Source: Thalassospira sp. HF15 (GTDB taxonomy: Bacteria; Pseudomonadota; Alphaproteobacteria; Rhodospirillales; Thalassospiraceae). From it: a stretch of 64,000 bases of DNA. Where the stretch lies: assembly GCF_011806525.1 (NCBI RefSeq), contig NZ_JAAVKI010000005.1, positions 124,001-188,000 on the forward strand, written 5' to 3'. The position numbers and the translations under genes were made by a program. The stretch's first letter is position 1. Each line of letters opens with the position of its first letter. Shown here piece after piece: positions 8,414-16,441 of the stretch. Under the pieces are notes generated by a model. The model ran no database searches and was not told where the DNA came from. It saw only the letters and a program-made list of their open reading frames with translations.

Positions 8414-9503
8414 GTCCGAACACTCCCTCATTCCCTTGTGAACGCAATGCCTTGCCATGTTGCGCATCGAACAATGTGACTGTTCTTGGATCAAACCGCA
8501 GACCGATGAGTTGCCCATTTGTCACAACTTCATGGCTGGGAACACGCGCCTTAAGCAAACCATTTGGCGTCTCGAAAGTAACGATTTGCGTGGTGCCGAG
8601 ATACTCGGTCGCAATCACCCGGCCGCGATAGGGCGCGTCATCATTAAAATCTACATGTTCGGGGCGTATGCCAAACGTCAGTTTGCCATTTGCCCCTTCG
8701 CGGCTTTGCGGCACTTCCATAGGAACATCGTTTAAACGCACCTCAGTACCACCCGTGCCAATCATGCCTTCGAACTCAAGGAAGTTCATTGGCGGTGATC
8801 CGATAAACTCGGCAACAAAGCGGGTAGCTGGCCAGTCATAGATGTCTTGGGGAACGCCAAACTGTTCGACGACGCCATGGTTCATAACCACGATCTTGTC
8901 GCCCATTTGCATTGCCTCAAGCTGATCATGAGTGACGTAAACCGTGGTGGCCCCCATCCGATCGTGCAAGGCACGAAGCTCTTCGGACATATGTTCGCGG
9001 AACTCGGCATCAAGGGCTCCAAGTGGCTCATCCATGAAGAATGCCTTGGGGTCACGGACAATCGCGCGGCCAAGGGCAACACGTTGACGATCCCCGCCAG
9101 ACAACCCGCCAACCGGCCGGTCAAGGATATCGGTAATGCCAAGAATTTCAGCCACTTCACCGACCTTGTTTTTGACATCGCCCGATTTCATCCCCTGACT
9201 TTTCAAGGGATAGCTGATGTTGGCCCGCACATTCATATGTGGATAAAGCGCAAACATCTGAAAAACAAAGGCAATATCGCGCTGGCTGGCGGGCTTTTGA
9301 CCCACCTCTTCGCCATCGATATAGATTTCGCCCCGCGTTGGCAGTTCAAGCCCGGCCATCATGCGAAGGGTGGTTGTCTTGCCACAGCCAGACGGCCCCA
9401 AAAGCATGAAGAACTCACCATCTTCAATCGTGAAGGTTGAAGACTGAACTGCGGTAAACGTCCCGAAATCCTTGCGCACGTTTTCAATTCTAATCTGTGC
9501 CAT
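8406..9503 (-). CDS. Carbohydrate ABC transporter ATP-binding protein (MalK/UgpC family), ATPase 1
   Basis: This 365-residue protein has Walker A GPSGCGKT, signature LSGGDRQR, Walker B AFFMDEPLGALDA and H-loop YVTHDQLEAM, then a TOBE domain with FGIRPEHVDF. It probably forms a heterodimer with the next gene product below the two membrane permeases. It follows the 62-residue membrane protein gene by 3 bp. The unusual final residues (GNEGVFGHG) overlap the start of the second ATPase gene, so translation of the two is probably coupled. Confidence 0.9.
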   Translation of the reverse strand: MAQIRIENVRKDFGTFTAVQSSTFTIEDGEFFMLLGPSGCGKTTTLRMMAGLELPTRGEIYIDGEEVGQKPASQRDIAFVFQMFALYPHMNVRANISYPLKSQGMKSGDVKNKVGEVAEILGITDILDRPVGGLSGGDRQRVALGRAIVRDPKAFFMDEPLGALDAEFREHMSEELRALHDRMGATTVYVTHDQLEAMQMGDKIVVMNHGVVEQFGVPQDIYDWPATRFVAEFIGSPPMNFLEFEGMIGTGGTEVRLNDVPMEVPQSREGANGKLTFGIRPEHVDFNDDAPYRGRVIATEYLGTTQIVTFETPNGLLKARVPSHEVVTNGQLIGLRFDPRTVTLFDAQHGKALRSQGNEGVFGHG

Positions 9504-9506
9504 GGG

Positions 9507-9695
9507 TTACTCCGGGAAGTGGCTGACGATGATGAACATGACTGTTCCGATCAGCGTGGTAATGAAGGAATAGGTGTACAGCGTAATCGCAACCGGTTGC
9601 ATCAGCATGACAACACCCAGCGCAATGAGCACCGATGCCACCATTTCCCATGGACCACGGCGCAGCCGAAGAAGGTTGTTGATGAAATCACTCAT
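9507..9695 (-). CDS. Small membrane protein of the polyol ABC operon
   Basis: This 62-residue protein begins MSDFINNLLRLRRGPWE and then has two predicted membrane helices, about 18-37 (MVASVLIALGVVMLMQPVAI) and 40-58. Its start overlaps the permease stop by 4 bp (ATGA) and its stop is 3 bp before ATPase 1, so it is co-translated with the transporter. Rhizobial glycerol importers also carry a small membrane protein (GlpU, DUF2160), but that protein is longer and does not look alike. It may assist assembly of the permeases. Function unknown; that it is a real gene is supported by the tight packing. Confidence 0.75.
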   Translation of the reverse strand: MSDFINNLLRLRRGPWEMVASVLIALGVVMLMQPVAITLYTYSFITTLIGTVMFIIVSHFPE

Positions 9696-10630
9696 TTGCG
9701 AACGGCTCCAAACGTGATCCCGCGCAGAAGATGTTTACGCAGAAGAATGGTGAAGACCATGACCGGCACAAGGAAGATGGTTGCTCCGGCGGCAACAGCG
9801 GGCCAATCCTTGCCACCCACACCGATGATTGTCGGAATAAAGGGCGGTGCCGTCTGAGCCGTGCCAGACGTCAGCAGCACGGCAAACGCATATTCGTTCC
9901 ATGCAAATATCAGACAGAAGATGGCCGTGGATGCGATGCCCGTCGCTGCCTGTGGCAGCACCACCTTGTAAAAGGCCTGAAAACGGGTATAGCCATCAAT
10001 AAGGGCGGCTTCTTCGTACTCGATCGGGATTTCATCAATGAACCCCTTAAGCAGCCATACCGACAGGGACAGGTTCACACCCGTATACAGCAGGATCATC
10101 CCCAGATGCGTGTCATTCAGACCCAAGTTCCTGAACATCAGAAAGATCGGAATGGCAACCGCAATCGGCGGCATCATGCGGGTTGAAAGGATAAAGAACA
10201 GCAGATCATCCTTAAGCGGCACACGAAAACGACTAAAGGCATAGGCGGCAGCCGTGCCAAGGATCATGCAAAGTGCGGTGGAACCAAACCCGATAATCAC
10301 CGAGTTCAGAAACCGTTCGCCATAGCGCGACGGACCACTGATCACGGTCCCCTGATCGCGTGCAATTTCCTCGTACCAGGTTGTGGGTTCACCTGCCGCT
10401 TCAAGCATATCGTCGGTCGCCCGGGTCCGCTCGGTAAACAGGTTCACATATCCTTCCATCGATGGTTCAAAAACCACCTTGGGCGGATAGGCAATGGAAT
10501 CAGCGGGGGATTTGAACCCGGTCGCAATGATCCACAGCAAGGGTGCAATCGTCACCAGGGCATAGCCAACAACAAGGACCCCGGCGAACCATTTGGTTCC
10601 CTTGTTTGGTTCTGTAACAGAAAAACTCAT
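9692..10630 (-). CDS. Carbohydrate ABC transporter permease 2 (MalG/UgpE type)
   Basis: 312 residues from the ATG at 10630, whose ATGA overlaps the upstream permease stop; the frame continues upstream but only inside that gene. Six hydrophobic segments are visible. The conserved EAA loop reads EYEEAALIDGYTRFQAFYKVVLP, which contacts the ATPase. The large periplasmic loop after the first helix (about 40-100, FKSPADSIAYPPKVVFEP and onwards) is typical of MalG-like permeases. It is one half of the inner-membrane channel with the permease at 10627-11574. Confidence 0.9.
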   Translation of the reverse strand: MSFSVTEPNKGTKWFAGVLVVGYALVTIAPLLWIIATGFKSPADSIAYPPKVVFEPSMEGYVNLFTERTRATDDMLEAAGEPTTWYEEIARDQGTVISGPSRYGERFLNSVIIGFGSTALCMILGTAAAYAFSRFRVPLKDDLLFFILSTRMMPPIAVAIPIFLMFRNLGLNDTHLGMILLYTGVNLSLSVWLLKGFIDEIPIEYEEAALIDGYTRFQAFYKVVLPQAATGIASTAIFCLIFAWNEYAFAVLLTSGTAQTAPPFIPTIIGVGGKDWPAVAAGATIFLVPVMVFTILLRKHLLRGITFGAVRK

Positions 10631-11574
10631 CTTTCTTTTACCTTGTTGAGGGCTTTGACATAGATCGACGCGAGACCGAATACCGTCACAAACAAAATGA
10701 CGGCATAGGCCGATGAATATCCAGTCCGCCATTTTTCAAAGGCTTCACGTTTCAGATCGATTGACGTCAATGTCGTCGTGTTTCCCGGCCCACCGCCTGT
10801 CAGCTGGACCACAAGGTCGAACATCTTGAAATTTTCAATCCCGCGAAACAGCACGGCCAACATCAAAAACGGCAGCACCATCGGAATGGTAATCGTCCAG
10901 AATTGCCGCCACTTTGATGCACGGTCGCATTCGGCGGCTTCATAGATGCTGTTTGGAATGGATCGCAAACCTGCCAAACAGATCAGCATCACAAAGGGCG
11001 TCCACATCCAGGTATCGGCAATCACAATCGCCCAAGGTGCCAGATGCACATCACCAATCATCGAAAAGCTTGCCGGATCTGCACCAGTAAAGAAGGCTAT
11101 GACGTAATTGAACAAGCCAATTTGCGGCTGATACAGGAAGGTCCAGAAATTACCGACCACAGCTGGCGACAACATCATCGGAAAGACAATGATCGTCGTC
11201 CAAAGGTCATTGCCCTTGAATTTCTTGTTGATCAGGAAGGCCAGCATAAAGCCGATCAGGACCTGCAAAACGATGGTCCAAATCAGGAAATGTGCTGTTG
11301 CTTGCATCGTGTTCCAGATATCGGAATCGGTCAGGATGCGTTCGTAGTTGCGCAAACCCACCCATTCGACATCACGGTTGGGACGGTTCACACGACTGTT
11401 GGTAAAGCTCAGCCAAACGGTCCAGATCAGCGGGAAAATATTGATCGCCAGCAACAGGAAGATTGTTGGTGCGACAAAAATCCACGCGATGCTTCGATCC
11501 GACAGGCCACGAATGTGCCGCGCCACACTGTCTGGCGTCGCACTGGCGATCTTTTCGATCGGAATATTCTTCAT
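10627..11574 (-). CDS. Carbohydrate ABC transporter permease 1 (MalF/UgpA type)
   Basis: 315 residues with six membrane helices; the first one (about 29-52) is followed by a periplasmic loop with SFTNSRVNRPNRDVEWVGLRNYERI, a signature of UgpA-like sugar permeases. The EAA loop is SIYEAAECDRASKWRQFWTITIP. The order binding protein, permease, permease, small protein, ATPase, ATPase, kinase is read from right to left. A 123-bp gap separates it from the binding-protein gene, a common place for differential expression of the binding protein. Confidence 0.9.
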   Translation of the reverse strand: MKNIPIEKIASATPDSVARHIRGLSDRSIAWIFVAPTIFLLLAINIFPLIWTVWLSFTNSRVNRPNRDVEWVGLRNYERILTDSDIWNTMQATAHFLIWTIVLQVLIGFMLAFLINKKFKGNDLWTTIIVFPMMLSPAVVGNFWTFLYQPQIGLFNYVIAFFTGADPASFSMIGDVHLAPWAIVIADTWMWTPFVMLICLAGLRSIPNSIYEAAECDRASKWRQFWTITIPMVLPFLMLAVLFRGIENFKMFDLVVQLTGGGPGNTTTLTSIDLKREAFEKWRTGYSSAYAVILFVTVFGLASIYVKALNKVKER

Positions 11575-11697
11575 TATGGATGCCCTTGGCCATGCGGCGA
11601 TGCCACACGGTCTCTGCTTTGTCGGGGGAGATGGTCCCGGTGCAATTATCCATCACACCGGGATCGGTGCAGAGCCGGTCGCCTTCAACAAGACGAC

Positions 11698-13020
11698 TTA
11701 AAGCTTGCCTTCATCTTCGAAGACTTCGATCCAATCCTTGGCCAGATCGTCAAGCGCTTCCTTGGCCGTGCCGTCGCCAGCCACGACATAGTTGTGGACG
11801 CGCTCCTGCATCGACAAAAGCAAATCGGCATAAGCAGGTTCTGCCCAGAAGTCCTTCACGATTGCCATGCTATCAAGGAAAGTCTGTGCATATGGCTGGC
11901 TGCTGGCAAAACCGGGATCCTCGACCACGGCGCGCAACGCAGAATAGCCACCAAGCTCCCACCAGCGGGCCTGAATTTCAGGCTGGGCAAACCACTTGAT
12001 GTATTCAAGCGCTGCATCCTGTTTTTCAGAGTAGGCAACAACCGAAATCCCCTGCCCGCCGAGCTGCGCAAACTGCCCTGCCGGCCCTGCCGGATTCGGG
12101 AAGTACCCCGACTTACCGCCACCGACATTGGGGTCGGCTTCAACACCCGGCCAGATGAAGGCAAAGTTCATCTGAAGCGCAACCTGACCGGATTTATAGG
12201 CATCAATATTTTCGCCCATATACCAGTTCGATGAGCCCGGAGGCGTGGCGGTATCATAAAGGTCCTTGTAGTATTCAAGTCCAGCAACCGCGCCGTCTGA
12301 GTTAACGAACCCTTCGATGTCATAAGGCTGGTCCGGGTTCTCGTACTGGAAGCCATAGTTATAAAGCGCGTTGGTAACGCCCATGGTGATGCCTTCGGAC
12401 CCACGCTCGGTATAGATCGCCGCACCATAAACAGTGTTGCCATCGATTTCGCGCCCCTGGAAGAACTGCGCAATGTCCTTGAGCTCTTCAAGGGTTTCCG
12501 GCGCACCAAGCTCACGACCATATTTTTCCTTAAACTCTGCGCGAATTTCCGGACGTTCGAACCAGTCCTTGCGATAGGTCCAGCCGACCACATCACCAAA
12601 GGCGGGCAATGCATAATAGTTTGGCGTGTTTTTCGGCCACTCGGCATAACCGGTCACGGTGGCCGGAATGAAGTCGCCCATGTCGATACCGTTGGCATCA
12701 AAGAAGTCATTCAGTTTGACGTAGTGACCGTTTTCGGCACCGCCACCAATCCACTGGCTGTCCCCGATCATCAGATCACACAGCTGACCACCGGAATTCA
12801 ATTCATTGAGCATACGGTCAGCAAATGACGTCCACGGCACAAACTCGAAGCTCATGTTGTGGCCGCTTTTGGTCTCGAAGTCCTTGGACAGCTCTACAAG
12901 TGCATTTGCAGGATCCCATGCTGCCCAGCACAAGGTCAGATCTTCGGCAGCAGCAGCTGTCGGAAGCGAACCAGCAACGATTGCAGACGCCACAATCGTC
13001 TTCAAAGGTATTGATTTCAT
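11698..13020 (-). CDS. Carbohydrate ABC transporter substrate-binding protein
   Basis: 440 residues from the ATG at 13020 (SD GGGAGGAAAAAC). The signal peptide is MKSIPLKTIVASAIVAGSLP followed by TAAAAED, with cleavage near residue 25. The mature part is an extracellular solute-binding protein of the SBP_bac_1 type (FETKSGHNMSFEFVPWTSFADRML). It should capture the sugar or polyol in the periplasm. Linkage to a dihydroxyacetone-type kinase suggests a C3-C4 polyol or ketose. It is the first gene of the leftward operon, 65 bp downstream of the nearest LacI-type operator. Confidence 0.9.
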   Translation of the reverse strand: MKSIPLKTIVASAIVAGSLPTAAAAEDLTLCWAAWDPANALVELSKDFETKSGHNMSFEFVPWTSFADRMLNELNSGGQLCDLMIGDSQWIGGGAENGHYVKLNDFFDANGIDMGDFIPATVTGYAEWPKNTPNYYALPAFGDVVGWTYRKDWFERPEIRAEFKEKYGRELGAPETLEELKDIAQFFQGREIDGNTVYGAAIYTERGSEGITMGVTNALYNYGFQYENPDQPYDIEGFVNSDGAVAGLEYYKDLYDTATPPGSSNWYMGENIDAYKSGQVALQMNFAFIWPGVEADPNVGGGKSGYFPNPAGPAGQFAQLGGQGISVVAYSEKQDAALEYIKWFAQPEIQARWWELGGYSALRAVVEDPGFASSQPYAQTFLDSMAIVKDFWAEPAYADLLLSMQERVHNYVVAGDGTAKEALDDLAKDWIEVFEDEGKL

Positions 13021-13083
13021 TTTGTTTTTCCTCCCATTGGAAAGTCGCAGCTTTTTGGCGACTGCGGCACTTCTACCACAAGT

Positions 13084-13105
13084 TTTTGAGGTACGCACCT
13101 CAAAA
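13084..13105. promoter_or_regulatory. LacI-type operator 1
   Basis: Near-perfect palindrome TTTGAGGTACGCACCTCAAA (13085-13104) with a central CG, the hallmark of LacI-family sites. It lies between the binding-protein gene (-) and the LacI-family gene (+). The likely ligand is the regulator at 13208. Confidence 0.7.
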
Positions 13106-13114
13106 TGAGCATTT

Positions 13115-13134
13115 TTTGCGGTACGTACCTCAAA
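13115..13134. promoter_or_regulatory. LacI-type operator 2
   Basis: TTTGCGGTACGTACCTCAAA, the same palindrome as operator 1 with one mismatch between arms. Its centre is 30 bp from that of operator 1, close to three helical turns, so two dimers would bind the same face of the DNA. Confidence 0.7.
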
Positions 13135-13207
13135 TTTCTTGCAGAGACGCCTCCAATAGTTGAGGGTAAGATAAGAAAAAACAGACCGATCTGGGCCTTA
13201 AAAACCA

Positions 13208-14230
13208 ATGAGACCAACCACAAAAGACCTTGCAAAGGCAGCCGGTGTAAGCCTTGCGACGGTTGACCGCGTACTGAACGGGCGCAGCGGTGTGCGCCAG
13301 AAAACCGTCGATGCCGTTAATGAGGCGATCACACGCATCGGATTTGAACGCAATCAGGTCGCGGCGACACTGGCCCGACAGCGCGGTTATCGTTTTGGCT
13401 TTGTCGTGCCACGTTCTGGCGACGAATTCCTAAGCGTCATTATCAAGCATATCTCTGAATTTGCCCAAGCCAGCCGGGCTGAAATGATCCAGACCAAGGT
13501 CATTCGCATTGACGACCACGATCCTCATCGCGCGGCAAGAACGCTTTCGCGCCTGTCAGCAGATGAATATGACGGCATTGCGATCATGGCACCGGAAACC
13601 CCGCAAATTCGCGATGCGCTCTATCGGATGCGCGAACGCGGCATTCAAACGGTCGCAATCGTTTCCAACCAGCAGGAAGAAGACGGCCAATCCTTTGTCG
13701 GCATTGATAACGTGGCCGCGGGGGCTACGGCCGGGCGTCTTATGGCCCGGTTTCTTGGCAACCGTTCAGGGGATATTCTTGTCCTTGCCGAAACCATGCA
13801 ATCACGTGACAGCCTGGAACGTCGACTTGGTTTTGATCGGGTATTGAGCCCGGACTACCCGCATTTTCATGCGCTACCGACCCTCGAAACGCACGGCTAT
13901 CCGGACCGCACAAAACTTGTCCTTGAAAACGCCTTTGCCGCGCATCCCGACATTATCGGGCTTTACATCATGGGTTCTGAGGCCCGTGTGGCCATCGAAT
14001 GCGCCCGGGACCTCAAACCCGATGGAAAACTGATCACCATTGCCCACGAACGCACCCCGTCCACCGAGCAGGCATTACGCGACGACACACTCGACGCACT
14101 GATCAACCAGGACCCTGGGCATATCGTACGAAGCGCCATTCGAACCCTCAGAGCCAAGTGCGAAAACCGCGAAACACTCGCCTCTCAGGAACGCATTCGC
14201 ATTGAAATCCTCATTTCCGAGAACCTGTAG
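13208..14230 (+). CDS. LacI-family transcriptional regulator of the polyol ABC/kinase operon
   Basis: 340 residues. The N-terminal helix-turn-helix reads TTKDLAKAAGVSLATVDRVL (residues 4-23), followed by the hinge region, and then a periplasmic-binding-protein-like sensor domain (about 60-335) of the DUF/Peripla_BP_4 type. It is divergent from the transporter operon and separated by 187 bp that contain two matching palindromes. It probably represses that operon until the sugar or its phosphorylated product binds. Its own promoter lies in the same gap, so autoregulation is likely. The effector is not deducible. Confidence 0.88.
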   Translation: MRPTTKDLAKAAGVSLATVDRVLNGRSGVRQKTVDAVNEAITRIGFERNQVAATLARQRGYRFGFVVPRSGDEFLSVIIKHISEFAQASRAEMIQTKVIRIDDHDPHRAARTLSRLSADEYDGIAIMAPETPQIRDALYRMRERGIQTVAIVSNQQEEDGQSFVGIDNVAAGATAGRLMARFLGNRSGDILVLAETMQSRDSLERRLGFDRVLSPDYPHFHALPTLETHGYPDRTKLVLENAFAAHPDIIGLYIMGSEARVAIECARDLKPDGKLITIAHERTPSTEQALRDDTLDALINQDPGHIVRSAIRTLRAKCENRETLASQERIRIEILISENL

Positions 14231-14287
14231 CGGCAAACAGCCATTAGGCCATCGCCCAATCTCCAGTTTTACTTTTTAGAGATGGGT

Positions 14288-14989
14288 TCAGATCGCAGAA
14301 TGTTTGCGATAGCCCGGTGCAAACAGAAGCCGGGCGGATGTGATCCCGGTCTGGTTTTCCCACGTGGTACGTTCCATCAGGAAAAGCGATGTGCCCGGAT
14401 CGGTGCGCAGTACCTTGGCCTCGGTCTCGGTGGCATTGACGGCGGAAAAATAGATATCGCCGCGCGTATAAGGTGCATGCAGCACCAGCCATTCATTGGC
14501 ACTGATCTTTTCAAGGTCGGCCTCAACGATCGTGGGTGTTGCGGCAATCGATACCCAGCGGTCCTCGAACATGAACGGCTTGCCATCGGCCAGATGTAAT
14601 GAGGTGATATGCAGCATATCACTTTCTGCGGTTACACTCAGATTGGCGCAGATTTCCGGTGGCGGCGTGCGGCGTTCACTAAACAGCAGGCCATAGGCAT
14701 ATTTCTGCCCGCGCCCTTCGACCTCAAGACGAACAACCGGAATATCAAGCTTGGCGCGCCGCACCGGGTGGGCTGCCACCCGTGTGCCGGCCTTGCGCCG
14801 GCGATCCAGGAACCCTTCGGATGCCAGTTCACGCAGGGCACGGTTTACCGTGGCGCGTGCACAGCCAAGTTGCTCGGCAAGTTCGACTTCCTTGGGGATC
14901 AGATCGCCGGGCTTCCAAACACGCGTATGAATGCGGCGCAGAACCTCGTCGTGGACGGACTGCCAGCTTTGCTGTTCCAGGCTGTTCAC
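14288..14989 (-). CDS. hutC: Histidine utilisation repressor HutC (GntR/HutC family)
   Basis: 233 residues from a GTG start that overlaps the hutF stop by 4 bp (GTGA), with SD AAGGAAG inside hutF. The N-terminal winged HTH has PKEVELAEQLGCARATVNRA; the C-terminal UTRA domain (about 90-230) would bind urocanate, the known inducer for this family. Together with the hut genes around it the assignment is safe. The last residues are encoded by a short sequence also found near 5655, see findings. It should bind the TGTA-CG-TACA palindrome between hutF and hutI. Confidence 0.92.
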   Translation of the reverse strand: MNSLEQQSWQSVHDEVLRRIHTRVWKPGDLIPKEVELAEQLGCARATVNRALRELASEGFLDRRRKAGTRVAAHPVRRAKLDIPVVRLEVEGRGQKYAYGLLFSERRTPPPEICANLSVTAESDMLHITSLHLADGKPFMFEDRWVSIAATPTIVEADLEKISANEWLVLHAPYTRGDIYFSAVNATETEAKVLRTDPGTSLFLMERTTWENQTGITSARLLFAPGYRKHSAI

Positions 14990-16359
14990 ACTGCTTCCTT
15001 GAGTTGTTCCATCACGTTGCGATACCGGCTGGTGATCGCGTCATGGGCGATGTGGCGGCCTTCGGTCACGACATGGCGACCGGCCGACCAGACATCACGC
15101 ACCATGCGATCATCTCCGGCGAAGATATATGTATCGAGGATCGTATCGCCTGTCCGGCCGATCAGGTCAACCGCCGAACCATCCAGCGCCATCAAATCGG
15201 CCAATGCGCCGACTTCGATCCGGCCGGAATCGCGCCCGGCAGCCTGTGCACCGCCCTTGGCGGCTGCGTCATAGATACGGCGCGCGGTTGATTTTTCCTC
15301 TGTTGCCAAAGCCGCACGGGAATTGTCACGCAGGCGTTGACTGTATTCGAGTGTACGGAGCTCCTCAGACAAGGAAATACGGATGTTAGAGTCTGAGCCC
15401 ACACCAATCACACCCCCGGCATTCAGATAGCGAACCCCGTCAAAGATCCCATCGCCAAGGCTGCTTTCCGTAATCGGGCACAGCCCCGCAACCGCGCCGG
15501 TTTTGGCAAGACCAAGGGTCTCGTGCTCTTCTATCTGTGTGCAGTGGATCAGGCACCAGTTTGCGTTTACATCAGCGTTTTCAAGCAGCCATTCGGTCGG
15601 GCGCTTGCCCCAGCTTTCACGCACTTCATCCACCTCGGCCAGCTGTTCGGCCAGATGCATGTGGATCGGACCGTCCTTGGAAAGCAGGCTTGTGGCGATC
15701 AAGTCTTCGCGGCCAACCGCACGCAGTGAATGCGGTGCGACGCCCATTACAGTATCGGCGGGCAGGTTTTTAATCGCGCGTGATGATTCCTCATACAATT
15801 TAGCGAACTGGTCTGGATCGTTGCCAAACCGGATCTGTCCGGGACCCAGTGGGCGCTTGTCACAGCCGCCATATTGATAGTGCACCGGCAAAAGCGTCAG
15901 CCCGATGCCGGTCATTTCGGTCGCGGCGGCAATGCGTTCGGCCATCTCGGCGATATTGTCATACAAATGTCCGCCGGGGCGGTGATGCAGATAATGGAAC
16001 TCGGTATTGTTGGCATATCCGGCCTCCAACATCTCCATCTGAACGAATGCCGCGATGGCTTCGACATGGTCCGGTGTCAGCTGATCGAGGAAGCGGAACA
16101 TCAATTGCCGCCAGGTCCAGAAGGTATCGCGCGGATCGGGTCCACGCCTTTCCGTCAGGCCCGCCATGGAGCGCTGAAACGCGTGGCTGTGCAGGTTTGC
16201 AATCGCCGGAAGAAGAATATCGGTTTTGCTTGAGGCATCCGAAGGCGCAGCAGAATCGGCCTGAATCGCAGCGATTCTGCCATTCTCATCAATGTCTATG
16301 CGGACATTGTTTTGCCAGCCCGTCGTCGTAAGTGCCTGATTTGCCCAAAGAACCGTCAT
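14986..16359 (-). CDS. hutF: Formimidoylglutamate deiminase HutF
   Basis: 457 residues from the ATG at 16359 (SD AGAGG); the open frame extends 37 codons upstream across the regulatory palindrome and is rejected as the start. This amidohydrolase converts N-formimidoyl-L-glutamate to N-formyl-L-glutamate and ammonia. Metal-binding NLHSHAFQR lies near residue 57, HMHLAEQ near 240 and VGSDSN near 318. Presence of hutF with hutG shows the five-step pathway used by Pseudomonas and Caulobacter rather than the HutG-only formamide route. It is divergent from hutI. Confidence 0.93.
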   Translation of the reverse strand: MTVLWANQALTTTGWQNNVRIDIDENGRIAAIQADSAAPSDASSKTDILLPAIANLHSHAFQRSMAGLTERRGPDPRDTFWTWRQLMFRFLDQLTPDHVEAIAAFVQMEMLEAGYANNTEFHYLHHRPGGHLYDNIAEMAERIAAATEMTGIGLTLLPVHYQYGGCDKRPLGPGQIRFGNDPDQFAKLYEESSRAIKNLPADTVMGVAPHSLRAVGREDLIATSLLSKDGPIHMHLAEQLAEVDEVRESWGKRPTEWLLENADVNANWCLIHCTQIEEHETLGLAKTGAVAGLCPITESSLGDGIFDGVRYLNAGGVIGVGSDSNIRISLSEELRTLEYSQRLRDNSRAALATEEKSTARRIYDAAAKGGAQAAGRDSGRIEVGALADLMALDGSAVDLIGRTGDTILDTYIFAGDDRMVRDVWSAGRHVVTEGRHIAHDAITSRYRNVMEQLKEAV

Positions 16360-16373
16360 TGCCTCTACCCGTC

Positions 16374-16425
16374 TTGACAGAAATAATATGTACGTACATA
16401 TTATCTTTAATAACAAACTTATCAA
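16374..16425. promoter_or_regulatory. Divergent hutF/hutI promoters with HutC operator
   Basis: A perfect 22-bp palindrome spans 16383-16404; its core is TGTACGTACA (16389-16398), matching the TGTA-N2-TACA form described for Pseudomonas HutC. A rightward promoter TTGACA (16374-16379), 17-bp spacer, CATATT (16397-16402) is overlapped by it. A leftward promoter TTGATA/TAATAT (complement of 16420-16425 and 16398-16403, 16-bp spacer) also overlaps. One HutC dimer could therefore silence both directions. Confidence 0.75.
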
Positions 16426-16441
16426 GGGGTGATGCTTCGCG

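Noticed and set aside
11044..12234. 396-codon plus-strand frame across the permease and binding-protein genes
   Set aside because: It crosses two well-supported minus-strand genes and has no domain content.
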